Assembly (NCBI RefSeq): GCF_019793435.1
Contig: NZ_JAILYH010000034.1
Span: forward strand, 1-35,136
DNA: 35,136 nucleotides
Direction: 5' to 3'
Source: Rhizobium redzepovicii
GTDB lineage: Bacteria > Pseudomonadota > Alphaproteobacteria > Rhizobiales > Rhizobiaceae
In this document: piece after piece, positions 1 to 8,024 of the stretch
How positions within the stretch are numbered: the stretch's first letter is position 1
How the letters are laid out: each line of letters begins with the position of its first letter
Made by a program: the position numbers and the translations under genes
The notes under the pieces: model-generated
Told to the model about the DNA's origin: nothing
The model's database searches: none
The model's input: only the letters and a program-made list of their open reading frames with translations

Positions 1-200
1 TGACCGAGGACGATTGCCTGATCGAGGTCGTCGAGCCGGCCGGCTCCGACACCTTTGCCGTCACCAAGCTCGGCGGCAAATCCGTCGTCGCCCGCCTGCG
101 CGCCGATGCCGGCATCGCGCCCGGACAGAACACCCGCCTTGCCTTCAATCTCGACAAGGCCGTGTTCTTCGATCCCGACAGCCAGCTCAGGATTTCGTGA
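1..200 (+). CDS. Sugar ABC transporter ATP-binding protein, C-terminal end (partial)
   Basis: The reading frame is open from the window edge (codons in phase from base 3) to TGA at 198-200 and encodes the last 65 residues. The sequence has the beta-rich look of the TOBE/OB-fold tail of MalK/UgpC-type sugar ATPases, including ADAGIAPGQ and a final NLDKAVFFDPDSQLRI segment. In that family this tail follows the nucleotide-binding domain and often takes part in regulation; the ATPase motifs lie outside the window, so the call rests on the tail alone. It converges with the family 2 glycosidase, with only 6 bases between the two stop codons. No terminator hairpin is visible in that gap. Confidence 0.75.
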   Translation, partial: TEDDCLIEVVEPAGSDTFAVTKLGGKSVVARLRADAGIAPGQNTRLAFNLDKAVFFDPDSQLRIS

Positions 201-206
201 CAGCCG

Positions 207-2453
207 TCAGGCGGCGGCCGTCACAGTGAGGGTCACCGGCGCAAAACGCGAGGAGACCGCTTCGACGGTAATTTCGCCCACGAGCCCCGTCGCCTCCAGC
301 CAGAAGCCGGCGGTGCCGCCCTGCAGCGGCAAATTGGTCGGGCCGACGATCTTTGCAGGCCCATGTACCTTCAGCGAAATGCTGTCGTTCATGAACGGCA
401 GGCGCTGGCCGCACTGGTCGAGGGCGCGGATGATGATGCGGGTGCTGTCGCGTTCGCGGGCTTTCAGCGTCAAGCTGTCGGCGACGATTTCCAGCGTCGT
501 CGGCAGCGGATCGGCCGCGAGCGTCAGGCTCGTTACCGGCTCGCCCCCGATATAACCGGTCAAGGTGCCGTCGATCCATTCGAGGCCCCAGGTGCCGAGC
601 TCGTCGGCGGTGAAGTGGCGATGGTCGAGCACGACAGGCGGATGCGGCAGATGCGGATAATTCTCGCGGTCCGGGCCGATGCGCTTGCTGAGGCCGCCAT
701 ATTGCAGTTCGACCTCGTCGCAATTGGTCAGGATGATCAGCGGCAGCACGCCGCCGATATTGCGCTCGCCGCGCGCCCAGAAGGTCGCCGGCTTCATGAC
801 GATCTCCTCGGACGGGTCGCACTGGCTGATATAGGCATAGGCCGCGAATTTCGGCTCGCGGAACATGTCCATGACGCCGTGATAGCAGATGCGGTCGCCG
901 GAGCCGAAATCCTTGTGAGTGTTGTAATCGAACATGCACCAGCCGATGGCGCCCGAAATATCGGGATCGCCATAGGCGGCGTTCAGCACCTCGAGATGAC
1001 GGCGCACATGCTCGGCCTGGCGCTGCTCCTGGTCATAGATCTTCGTCGGGTGCATGTGACCGTTGAACTCGGTGATGAGGTACGGCACCTTGCGGGACAG
1101 GCCCGTATTTTCCTGCTGGCCGCGCAGCACGGTGCGCGGGCGGTTGGCGCCCGGCAATTCCTCATTGCCGAGGATGAAGTCGTTCATCGTATAGACGTCC
1201 TCGAGCAGTTCGCTCTCGGTGATATAACGCACGCCGCCGGTCTGGCGGGTGCTGTCTAGCTCACGGGCGAGGCGATTGGTCTCGACATAGAAATCGTGAC
1301 TATCCTGGGACTCGTTGATGCGCACGCCCCAGATGATGATCGAGGGATGGTTCCAGTCGCGCTCGATCATCCGGCGAACGTTTTCGATCGATTCCTTTTG
1401 CCAGTCGGCATCGCCGATATGCTGCCAGCCGGGGATTTCCTCGAAGACCAGCAGGCCGATCGCGTCGCAGCGGTCGAGGAACCATTTCGATTGCGGATAA
1501 TGCGAGGTGCGGACGATATTGCACTTCAGCACGCTCTTCATGATATCGGCGTCACGCTCCTGGGCGGACCGGCCGGCGGCATAGCCGACATAGGGGAAAG
1601 ACTGGTGGCGGTTGAGGCCGCGCAGCTTCAGCGGTTTGCCGTTGAGAAGGAAACCTTCCGGCGTGAATTCAGCGGTGCGGAAGCCGAAGCGGGTAGAGAT
1701 ACGGTCGGAGCCGTGCTCGGTCCTGAGTTCGACGGTGACCTCGTAGAGGGTGGGATCGGTGATGTCCCAGAGCGTGATGCCGGTGAGGCCGCCAAAGGAA
1801 AGCCTGGTGCGGTCGCCGATCGTCTCGGTCGCCGCGGTGGCGATCACCGTACCGTCCGCCTGCTTCAGTGTGGCGGTGACGGTTGCCGAGAAGCTGCGGC
1901 CCTCGGGATTGGCGATATCGACGCGGATGGCCGCCGATTTTTCCGGGGCAAGCACGTCGGTGGTTTCGATCTTGAGATTGCGGATCGAGACGGGGTCGGT
2001 GACCTTCAGCCAGACGTCGCGGTAGATGCCGGCATAAGTCAGATAATCGATGCGGCCGCCGAAGGGCGGGATCTCAGGGTTTTCGCTGCCGTCGATCTTG
2101 ACGGTCACCAGGTTCTCGCCCTTGACGAGCTTACCGGTGAGGCGGGCCTCGAAAGGGGTGTAGCCGTCCTTATGGGCAATGATCTCTTCGCCGTTCAGAT
2201 AGACGACGCTGTCGGCCATGGCGGCGTCGAAGACGAGCGACACCTCGCGGCCCTCGAATTCCGGCAGCCAGCGCAGCACCTTCTGATAGGTGAAGGCGCG
2301 CTGATAGCTCCTTTCGTCGAAATAGTTGAAGGGCAGTTCGACGGCGGTATGGGGCAGGCTGACCGACTTGGCGGCGTCGAAGCTTTCGAGCAGACGCTGT
2401 CCGAAGCCCTCATGGAAACTCCAGCCTTCGTTGAAGGAAACGACCGAACGCAT
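207..2453 (-). CDS. Glycoside hydrolase family 2 protein (beta-galactosidase/beta-glucuronidase type)
   Basis: A 748-residue cytoplasmic glycosidase with no signal peptide. The family 2 domain order is visible: an N-terminal jelly-roll sugar-binding domain (about 1-155), an Ig-like domain (about 155-262), a TIM barrel (about 265-560) starting at the LNGKPLKLRGLNRHQ motif, then C-terminal beta domains. The predicted acid/base is Glu381 in GVRINES and the nucleophile is Glu462 in YLITEFNGH; both match the retaining mechanism of this family. Substrate cannot be read from sequence; beta-galactoside, beta-glucuronide or another beta-glycoside are all possible. It is the last gene of a minus-strand run behind a Gfo/Idh/MocA dehydrogenase and a LacI regulator, so it probably acts on an imported oligosaccharide. 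The ATG has a GGGAGA ribosome site 7 bases upstream. A small ORF (2455-2520) ends just before this start. Confidence 0.88.
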   Translation of the reverse strand: MRSVVSFNEGWSFHEGFGQRLLESFDAAKSVSLPHTAVELPFNYFDERSYQRAFTYQKVLRWLPEFEGREVSLVFDAAMADSVVYLNGEEIIAHKDGYTPFEARLTGKLVKGENLVTVKIDGSENPEIPPFGGRIDYLTYAGIYRDVWLKVTDPVSIRNLKIETTDVLAPEKSAAIRVDIANPEGRSFSATVTATLKQADGTVIATAATETIGDRTRLSFGGLTGITLWDITDPTLYEVTVELRTEHGSDRISTRFGFRTAEFTPEGFLLNGKPLKLRGLNRHQSFPYVGYAAGRSAQERDADIMKSVLKCNIVRTSHYPQSKWFLDRCDAIGLLVFEEIPGWQHIGDADWQKESIENVRRMIERDWNHPSIIIWGVRINESQDSHDFYVETNRLARELDSTRQTGGVRYITESELLEDVYTMNDFILGNEELPGANRPRTVLRGQQENTGLSRKVPYLITEFNGHMHPTKIYDQEQRQAEHVRRHLEVLNAAYGDPDISGAIGWCMFDYNTHKDFGSGDRICYHGVMDMFREPKFAAYAYISQCDPSEEIVMKPATFWARGERNIGGVLPLIILTNCDEVELQYGGLSKRIGPDRENYPHLPHPPVVLDHRHFTADELGTWGLEWIDGTLTGYIGGEPVTSLTLAADPLPTTLEIVADSLTLKARERDSTRIIIRALDQCGQRLPFMNDSISLKVHGPAKIVGPTNLPLQGGTAGFWLEATGLVGEITVEAVSSRFAPVTLTVTAAA

Positions 2454-2454
2454 C

Positions 2455-2520
2455 TCAGGCTCTCCCGATCACGGCATCAGGAGTGCTGCGGCGCCTTTCG
2501 GCGCGTGAAAATCGGGTCAT
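2455..2520 (-). CDS. Small ORF (21 codons) just upstream of the GH2 gene
   Basis: The ATG at 2520-2518 follows a near-perfect ribosome site, AAGGAGG, with a 6-base spacer. This is stronger than the site of the glycosidase itself. The frame runs 21 codons, is rich in Arg and Ser (begins MTRFSRAERRR), and stops with TGA at 2457-2455, one base before the glycosidase ATG. It is in a different frame from the glycosidase, so it is not an alternative N-terminus. It contains a small inverted repeat, GCGCC-N4-GGCGC (2491-2504). Possible roles are translational coupling, a leader peptide, or simply a relic of an older start. I recognise no family. Support is the ribosome site and the close stop/start arrangement only. 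Confidence 0.4.
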   Translation of the reverse strand: MTRFSRAERRRSTPDAVIGRA

Positions 2521-2592
2521 GCTATTCCTCCTTGATGCAATTGATAGGTGAGCCTTAGAACATGATGCCGAAAAGGCCAAGCCGGGCAGATA

Positions 2593-3591
2593 CTAGGCGG
2601 TCGAGCCCCAGCGGGCGGTGCAGGTGAGGGCGATGCTGTGCGGGCCTTCGATCTCGGCGTCATGGCGTTCGATTAGTTCGACGACGGCGTCGATGAATGC
2701 GACGTGGTCGAGGCTCAGCGTGGTGAGATCGTTGCAATCCCAGGCGGCCATGGCGATGCCATCCTGGCCGACGATGGCAATGTCGTCGGGCGTGTTTTTG
2801 CCGAGCACGCGGCGGGCCGCATCGCGTGCCCCGATCGCCATGACGTCGTTGCCGCAGATGATGGCGTCGACCTTGTCGCGATGCAGCAGCAGCACGGCTT
2901 CCTTGAAGCCGGAATCATAGGAATAATCCCCAAAAGCCTGGGCTGCGAAAGAGAGGCCGCGCTTGGCCAGCGCATCGGCGAACCATTTGCGCCTGAGCTT
3001 GTCGATCCAGCTTGAATTGGTGCCGGAGAGATAGGCAAAGCGCTTCTTGCCGTCGCGGACGATCTTGTCGATGATCTCGTCGGCGGCCGCGGAGCCATCG
3101 ATGCGGATGCTGGAGACGTTTTCGTTTTCGAGCGGTTCGAAGGAGACGATGATCGGCTTCGTCGTATGGAAGATGTCGACGGCATCCTGCATCGACACCA
3201 TGTCGGAAAAGACGACGACGTGATCGACCTGATAGGTGGAGGCAAGCCGCATCAGCTGCAACCGGTCGGAATGATCGGCGCAGCAGAGGATGATCGGCAG
3301 CAATTGCCGCGCCTGCAGGCGGTGGACGAGAAGCTGCTGTTCTTCGGCCTCGCACGGATTGCCGATTGCGTTGACGACGAGCGCGACCAGCCGCGAGCGC
3401 TGGTTGTTCAGCGAGCGGGCGATTGCATTCGGCTGGTACCCATGTTCACGCGCGACGGCGAGAATGCGGTCGCGCGTCGCGCTGCCAATGCGCGAATCCG
3501 GCGAGAAGGCGCGGGAAATGGTGGCGGAGGAAACGCCGGCGAGTTTCGCCAGCTCCTTCGAGGTGATCCGCCGTCTGTTCATTCCGCTCAT
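2593..3591 (-). CDS. LacI-family transcriptional regulator
   Basis: A 332-residue repressor-type protein. The N-terminal LacI helix-turn-helix is clear (residues about 9-55: SKELAKLAGVSSATISRAF, then the hinge region ending NAIARSLNNQRS). It is followed by a periplasmic-binding-protein-like effector domain (about 62-332) with the typical IVGQDGIAMA segment. It probably senses the sugar handled by the neighbouring dehydrogenase, glycosidase and ABC importer. It lies 6 bases downstream of the Gfo/Idh/MocA stop codon, so the two are almost certainly cotranscribed. A second ATG at 3582 is an alternative start, and neither has a strong ribosome site. A candidate operator with a central CpG lies at 4628-4645 in the divergent promoter region. 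Confidence 0.92.
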   Translation of the reverse strand: MSGMNRRRITSKELAKLAGVSSATISRAFSPDSRIGSATRDRILAVAREHGYQPNAIARSLNNQRSRLVALVVNAIGNPCEAEEQQLLVHRLQARQLLPIILCCADHSDRLQLMRLASTYQVDHVVVFSDMVSMQDAVDIFHTTKPIIVSFEPLENENVSSIRIDGSAAADEIIDKIVRDGKKRFAYLSGTNSSWIDKLRRKWFADALAKRGLSFAAQAFGDYSYDSGFKEAVLLLHRDKVDAIICGNDVMAIGARDAARRVLGKNTPDDIAIVGQDGIAMAAWDCNDLTTLSLDHVAFIDAVVELIERHDAEIEGPHSIALTCTARWGSTA

Positions 3592-3597
3592 CTGCGC

Positions 3598-4605
3598 CTA
3601 TTGGGCGACGATCCTGACGGAGGCGCCGCCGGCCGCTGCCGATTCCTTGATTGCGTCCCATAGCCTAGCGAATCTGAGGCCCATTTCAACGGAGCCGGAG
3701 TTTTCCATTTTTCCCGCGCGAATGGCGAGGAAATTTTTCATCGGATTGCCGAGAATCTCGGCTTCCTCGCGCGGCTCGGCGTTGCGGCCGACGCTGATCT
3801 CGCGCCAGGCGCCCCAGGCATCGATGCGCACGATCGCCTTGGAATAGAAGAAGGTGATGTGGGAGGCGCAGCCGGGAGGGCCTTCCCCGGCGGCCGTCAG
3901 CGTTGCCAGGGCGCCGTTCTTCAGCCGGGCGGAGACGGCTGTTGATATATCGACCTTTTTGCCGTGATTGGCCATGTAGGCCGAAACGCTGTCGAAATCG
4001 GAATTGGCCAGCAGGCAGACGGTGTTCATCATATGGGCGCCAGTATCGAACATGAAGCCGCCGCCAGAAATCTCGGGCTGCTGTTTCCAATGGCCGTCAT
4101 AATTGGACGACCAGCTTTCCCAAATCATGCCCGATATGGCGATCAGCTCACCGAATTCGCCGGAAAGCGCCCGCCGGCGCGTGTCGAGCACCAGCGGCGA
4201 CAGACCGCCCTGGAAAGCGGTGACGATGGTAACGCCGCTCTTCTTCTGCGCCGCGATCAGCCGCTCGGCCTCGGCGACCGTCGTCACCATCGGTTTTTCC
4301 AGGAAGAGGTCGAGGCCGGCTTCGGCGACGGCGGTCGCCTGCTCGGCATGGAAGGCATGCGGGGTGGAGATATAGAGGATGTCGAGTTCGTCCCGGCATT
4401 GGACGAGCATTTCGCGATAGTCCTCGAAGCTACTCGGTTCGGGCGCGCCGGCGGCGAGGCAGACGTCGATCAGCCGCTGGCGCGAGGCGGCCGTGGTGTC
4501 CGCAAGGACGGCGAATTCGATCTCGGGCATGCCAGCCCAGCTCTTGGCATATTCCACCGCCTTCAGCCCGGCGCCGATGACGCCGAGGCGCAATTTCTCA
4601 GCCAT
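3598..4605 (-). CDS. Gfo/Idh/MocA-family NAD(P)-dependent sugar oxidoreductase
   Basis: A 335-residue cytoplasmic dehydrogenase. The N-terminal Rossmann fold begins LRLGVIGAGLKA. The family EKP motif sits at Glu103-Lys104-Pro105 (DLFLEKPM), and the C-terminal substrate domain carries GGGFMFDTGAH with Asp187 and His191 as likely active-site residues. Members oxidise a sugar hydroxyl with NAD or NADP. In the rhizobial thu operon a member of this family (ThuB) makes 3-keto derivatives of disaccharides. Here the gene lies divergent from an importer operon that ends with ThuA, so a ThuB-like role is a fair inference, but paralogues with other substrates are common. The start ATG has an AGGGAGAG ribosome site 7 bases upstream. 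It heads the minus-strand run dehydrogenase, LacI, small ORF, GH2. Confidence 0.88.
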   Translation of the reverse strand: MAEKLRLGVIGAGLKAVEYAKSWAGMPEIEFAVLADTTAASRQRLIDVCLAAGAPEPSSFEDYREMLVQCRDELDILYISTPHAFHAEQATAVAEAGLDLFLEKPMVTTVAEAERLIAAQKKSGVTIVTAFQGGLSPLVLDTRRRALSGEFGELIAISGMIWESWSSNYDGHWKQQPEISGGGFMFDTGAHMMNTVCLLANSDFDSVSAYMANHGKKVDISTAVSARLKNGALATLTAAGEGPPGCASHITFFYSKAIVRIDAWGAWREISVGRNAEPREEAEILGNPMKNFLAIRAGKMENSGSVEMGLRFARLWDAIKESAAAGGASVRIVAQ

Positions 4606-4627
4606 GAAAATGCTCTCCCTGAATGTT

Positions 4628-4645
4628 TGTGTATACGATTACACA
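4628..4645. promoter_or_regulatory. Candidate LacI-family operator
   Basis: TGTGTATACGATTACACA is an 18-base imperfect palindrome: arms TGTGTATAC and TGTGTAATC (from the other strand) agree at 7 of 9 positions around a central CpG. LacI-family operators typically have this symmetry with a central CG. It lies in the 205-base gap between the divergent dehydrogenase and binding-protein genes, just upstream of the dehydrogenase start. The LacI gene at 2593-3591 is the obvious candidate binder. Confidence 0.5.
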
Positions 4646-4728
4646 AGCTGTACGATGATGGCAATATCTATATATCTCAGTAATATCAGTTAATTGAATT
4701 CGAGATTCGAATCTTTTCAAAAACCAGC

Positions 4729-4756
4729 TTGCCAGCGATTGGAATGCGTGTACATT
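4729..4756 (+). promoter_or_regulatory. Weak candidate promoter for the sugar importer operon
   Basis: TTGCCA, a 16-base gap, then TACATT, about 55 bases before the TTG start of the binding protein. The same region holds a perfect 10-base palindrome GATTCGAATC (4704-4713) that could be another protein site. The match to consensus is moderate and other placements are possible. Confidence 0.25.
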
Positions 4757-4810
4757 TTTGCAGCCGGTGCTGGAGGGCGCCGTGTCTCTAAAAAAAGGGA
4801 GGACTTTTCG

Positions 4811-6103
4811 TTGAAGAAGACGGTTCTTGGTGGCCTGTGCGCCATTCTGCTGAGCGCGGTTTCGACGCTGGCGCAGGCCGAAACAATTCGAATTGCCAAT
4901 CACGGCCAGGCCGGCATCGATGCGATGAAGTCGACGGTCGAGCGGATCGAAAAGAAATACGGCGTGACCGTCGAGGTCATCGAATATCCGGCGCCCGATA
5001 AGGATTATCTGACCAAGCTGCTGACGGAGCTCGGGGCCGGCAACGCGCCCGATCTGTTCTCCATCCCGACGACGGCCGCGGTCGCCGATATGGTGGAAGC
5101 TGGCTACCTCACGCCCATCACCAAGGAGTTCAAGGCCTGGGACGGCTATGCTAACCTCTATGACGTTGCCAAGCAGCTGGCCGTCAGCCCGGATGGCGAG
5201 ACCTATGTGATGCCGTTCATGCTCGGCATTCAGGAAATCTATTATCGCAAGGACGTTCTCGAAAAGGCCGGCATCTCCACAGAGCAGCCGAAGACCTGGC
5301 AGGAGCTTCTCGACCGTGCGGCCGAGATCAAGCATAAGACCGGCGCCTACGGCTTGCTTTTCCCGGCCGGCGTATCCTGGGGAAGCGGCGCCTTCGACGA
5401 GGGCTTCCAGCACCTGCTCGTCGGCTCCAAGACGCCGCAGCTTGTCGATGCCGACGGCAAGCTCGATCTCAACGGCGAGGGCATCAAGGATGTCTTCAAC
5501 GTCTACAAGGAGCTGATCGACAAGGATCTGATGCCGACGCAGCCGCTGCTCGGGCCGGAGCCCTGGGTCGTGCCAAAATACCAGATGTTCCCGGAAGGCA
5601 AGCTCGCCGCGACCACCTGCGGCTCCTGGTGCTATATTTTCGACTGGGGCCGCGAGAGCAAGAACCCGATCCCCGAAGTGACCAAGGTTGTGGGAACCTG
5701 GACCGTGCCGGGCCAGAGCAGCGGTCAGTATGTGCTCGCCAACCTTGCCGCGCCGTGGGCCGTCAATTCCAAATCGGCCAATAGCGAACTCGCGATCAAG
5801 GCGCTGATGGAGATCGGCTCGATCGAGACGCAGGTTTCCTACGCCGCCCGCATCGGCAACATCCCCGCCAGCAAGGATGCGGCCGACAATGCCGACTTCC
5901 AGAAACTGACGGAGCTGGTTCCGATCCATGCGGCGGCCGGAAATGGCGTGTTCCTGAAACAGGCCTCCGGTTTCGGCACGGTTTCGGAAGGCGTGGCGCG
6001 GGCGACGGAAGCGATGCTGCGCAAGGAAACCGATGCTGCCGGCGCCCAGAAGATCCTGGTCGACTACGTCAAGGAAACGCTCGGCGACGACATGGTGAAG
6101 TAA
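4811..6103 (+). CDS. Sugar ABC transporter substrate-binding protein (family 1)
   Basis: A 430-residue periplasmic binding protein. The best start is TTG at 4811: it follows a GGGAGGA ribosome site with a 7-base spacer and gives a clean signal peptide (KK positive start, hydrophobic core, cleavage after LAQA before ETIRIANHG). An upstream in-frame start at 4694 would put 39 odd residues before the signal peptide. The mature protein has the family 1 binding-protein look (DLFSIPTTAAVADMVEAGYL, YYRKDVLEKAGI, TWQELL), as in MalE/ThuE-type proteins for di- and oligosaccharides. It opens the five-gene operon binding protein, permease, permease, ATPase, ThuA. A strong intercistronic hairpin follows it, which often keeps the binding protein in excess over the membrane parts. 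The ligand is not readable from sequence; trehalose-like disaccharides or glycosides are suggested by context. Confidence 0.88.
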   Translation: MKKTVLGGLCAILLSAVSTLAQAETIRIANHGQAGIDAMKSTVERIEKKYGVTVEVIEYPAPDKDYLTKLLTELGAGNAPDLFSIPTTAAVADMVEAGYLTPITKEFKAWDGYANLYDVAKQLAVSPDGETYVMPFMLGIQEIYYRKDVLEKAGISTEQPKTWQELLDRAAEIKHKTGAYGLLFPAGVSWGSGAFDEGFQHLLVGSKTPQLVDADGKLDLNGEGIKDVFNVYKELIDKDLMPTQPLLGPEPWVVPKYQMFPEGKLAATTCGSWCYIFDWGRESKNPIPEVTKVVGTWTVPGQSSGQYVLANLAAPWAVNSKSANSELAIKALMEIGSIETQVSYAARIGNIPASKDAADNADFQKLTELVPIHAAAGNGVFLKQASGFGTVSEGVARATEAMLRKETDAAGAQKILVDYVKETLGDDMVK

Positions 6104-6126
6104 GCGTACGCTTGCTTTCCCCGCGA

Positions 6127-6162
6127 ACGGGGACGCGGCGCCAGGGCACCGCGTCTCCCCGT
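6127..6162 (+). promoter_or_regulatory. Intercistronic hairpin between binding protein and permease genes
   Basis: ACGGGG and ACGCGG (6127-6138) pair with CCGCGT and CCCCGT (6149-6162), giving a 12-bp stem with a 2-base bulge and a 10-base loop. Only a weak U-containing tail follows (CATTGTTC). It looks more like an RNA-stability or partial-termination element than a full terminator. Confidence 0.5.
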
Positions 6163-6205
6163 CATTGTTCGATGAGCCGGTACATTCGACAGGTTGCGAG
6201 CTTCC

Positions 6206-7093
6206 ATGGCCAGAAACTCTCATGAAAAGCGCGCCGAGCGGCAATGGCTGCTGATCCTGCTGCCCTCGCTCGTGCTGCTGCTGGCCTTCGTCATCTATCC
6301 GGCCGTCTATTCCATCTATCTGAGCTTCACCAACGAGGCGCTGACCGGGGCGGCGGCGCTCCGGCCGCGCTTCGTCGGTTTCCGGAATTATGTCAGGCTG
6401 TTCAACGACGCGAAGTTCTGGAATTCGCTGTTCGTCACTTTCGTCTTCGTCATCGGTTCCGCGGTGATCGGCCAGTTCCTGCTCGGCCTGATCTCGGCAA
6501 TCGCGCTGCGCCGGCCGATCCGCTTCCGGCGTGTGTTCTCGTCGATCATCCTGCTGCCCAATGCCGCCCCCGAAGTCGTCGCCGGCTTCATGTGGATCTC
6601 GATGCTGGCGGGCGGTGACAATGCCACGCTCACCCGCATCGTCAGCTTCTTGGGCGTCACGCCGGCCGACTGGCTGCAGGTCTTCCCGCTGTCGATGATC
6701 ATCATCGTCAACATCTGGCGCGGCATCGCCACCGCGATGATCCTGCTGACGGCCGGCCTCAGCACCATTCCGGCCGAGATCTACGAGGCGGCGCGCATGG
6801 ACGGCGCCACGCCATCGCAGATGTTTCGCCGCATCACCCTGCCGCTGATGATGCCGACGATCCTTCTCTACATGCTGATTTCGGCCGTATCGACCATCGC
6901 CGTCTTCGGCCTCGTCTATGCGCTGACGCGCGGAGGCCCGGGCGGGGCGACCGAGGTGGTCAGCATTTATATCTACAACCAGTCCTTCACGGCGTTCCAG
7001 CTCGGCTATGGCGCCGCGGTCGCCGTCGTCGCGCTCGTCATCTCGCTGATATTAGGCATCGCCTATGTCCGTGCCATGAAGGTGGAGGTCTGA
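6206..7093 (+). CDS. Sugar ABC transporter permease (MalF type)
   Basis: About 295 residues, an integral inner-membrane permease with six predicted membrane segments; the first is LLILLPSLVLLLAFVIYPAVY. The family EAA loop that docks the ATPase is present (EIYEAARMDGATPSQMFRRITLP). ATG at 6206 is used here; an in-frame TTG at 6194 would add four residues, and neither has a textbook ribosome site. It overlaps none of its neighbours and ends one base before the ATG of the second permease, so the two are translationally coupled. It forms a channel with the protein at 7095-8006 and takes substrate from the binding protein at 4811-6103. Confidence 0.92.
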   Translation: MARNSHEKRAERQWLLILLPSLVLLLAFVIYPAVYSIYLSFTNEALTGAAALRPRFVGFRNYVRLFNDAKFWNSLFVTFVFVIGSAVIGQFLLGLISAIALRRPIRFRRVFSSIILLPNAAPEVVAGFMWISMLAGGDNATLTRIVSFLGVTPADWLQVFPLSMIIIVNIWRGIATAMILLTAGLSTIPAEIYEAARMDGATPSQMFRRITLPLMMPTILLYMLISAVSTIAVFGLVYALTRGGPGGATEVVSIYIYNQSFTAFQLGYGAAVAVVALVISLILGIAYVRAMKVEV

Positions 7094-7094
7094 C

Positions 7095-8006
7095 ATGGCC
7101 GTCGTTTCCCCGAGCGAGACCGCCAATAAGAGCCGTTCCGACCTCATCGCATATGCGACGCTGTCGCTGATGTCGATTTTCTGCGCCGTGCCCTTCTTCT
7201 GGGTGCTGCTCGCCTCTTTCGACGGCAATGCGCAGCTCTTCCTGCATTGGCCGCAGCAATGGACCTTCGCCAATTACGTCAAAGTCTTCACCAAGGAAGA
7301 CGGGGCTAAGTGGCTATTCAACTCGCTCTTCGTCGTCGGCAGCGCCACGTTGCTGGTCATGGTGCTGGCGGGGCTCGGCGGTTATGCCCTGTCGCGCACC
7401 CGTGCCTGGTGGAAGCTGCCGTTCCTCTATGCGATCCTGCTCATCCGCGTGCTGCCGCCGACGGCGCTCGTCGTGCCGCTCTATAAATTCCTGCTGACGC
7501 TGAACAATGCGGAGGCGGCGGTGCTCAGGCCGATCTTCGGCAGCTATGCCCGCGACATCATGCGCTGGACCGGCTTCATCGACGGCTATCTCGGGCTGAT
7601 CCTGGTGCTGGCGACGATGCAATTGCCGCTGGCGCTCTGGATCATGAAGACCTTCTTCGACGGGCTGCCGAGGGATTACGAAGAGGCGGCGCTGATGGAC
7701 GGAGCAACGCTGATCCAGCGCATCCGCCGGGTGCTGATCCCGCTGGCGCTGCCGGGGCTTGCCGCCGCCGGGCTCTTCGCCTTCATGTCGGCCTGGGGCG
7801 ATTTTCTGCTGCCGCTCATCTTCCTATCGTCGCCGGAGCTGCAGACGCTGCCGCTCGGCCTCTTCCGCGCTTTTCTCCGCATCAATGAGATCGACTACGG
7901 CCTGCTGACCGCGCTGGCCTTCATCTATCTGCTGCCGGCCGTCGTCGCCTTCGGCTTTGCGCGGCGCTTCCTCGTCCAGACCTTTTCGGGCGGCGTGAAG
8001 GGCTGA
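7095..8006 (+). CDS. Sugar ABC transporter permease (MalG type)
   Basis: A 303-residue inner-membrane permease. The first membrane segment is around residues 20-40 (LSLMSIFCAVPFFWVLLASF), and the EAA loop reads DYEEAALMDGATLIQRIRRVLIP. It ends QTFSGGVKG, a common MalG-type tail. The ATG lies one base after the TGA of the MalF-type partner. In MalFG-type importers the two proteins form the transmembrane pore as a heterodimer; nothing here is truncated or unusual. Confidence 0.92.
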   Translation: MAVVSPSETANKSRSDLIAYATLSLMSIFCAVPFFWVLLASFDGNAQLFLHWPQQWTFANYVKVFTKEDGAKWLFNSLFVVGSATLLVMVLAGLGGYALSRTRAWWKLPFLYAILLIRVLPPTALVVPLYKFLLTLNNAEAAVLRPIFGSYARDIMRWTGFIDGYLGLILVLATMQLPLALWIMKTFFDGLPRDYEEAALMDGATLIQRIRRVLIPLALPGLAAAGLFAFMSAWGDFLLPLIFLSSPELQTLPLGLFRAFLRINEIDYGLLTALAFIYLLPAVVAFGFARRFLVQTFSGGVKG

Positions 8007-8024
8007 GATCAAGAGGAGAAACGG

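Noticed and set aside
1296..2558. A 420-codon plus-strand frame opposite the GH2 gene
   Set aside because: Shadow of the GH2 gene; no recognisable domain or ribosome site.
4598..6244. A 548-codon open frame on the minus strand opposite the binding-protein gene
   Set aside because: It is antisense to a gene with signal peptide and family motifs, has no motif of its own, and its composition is that of a shadow frame in high-GC coding DNA.
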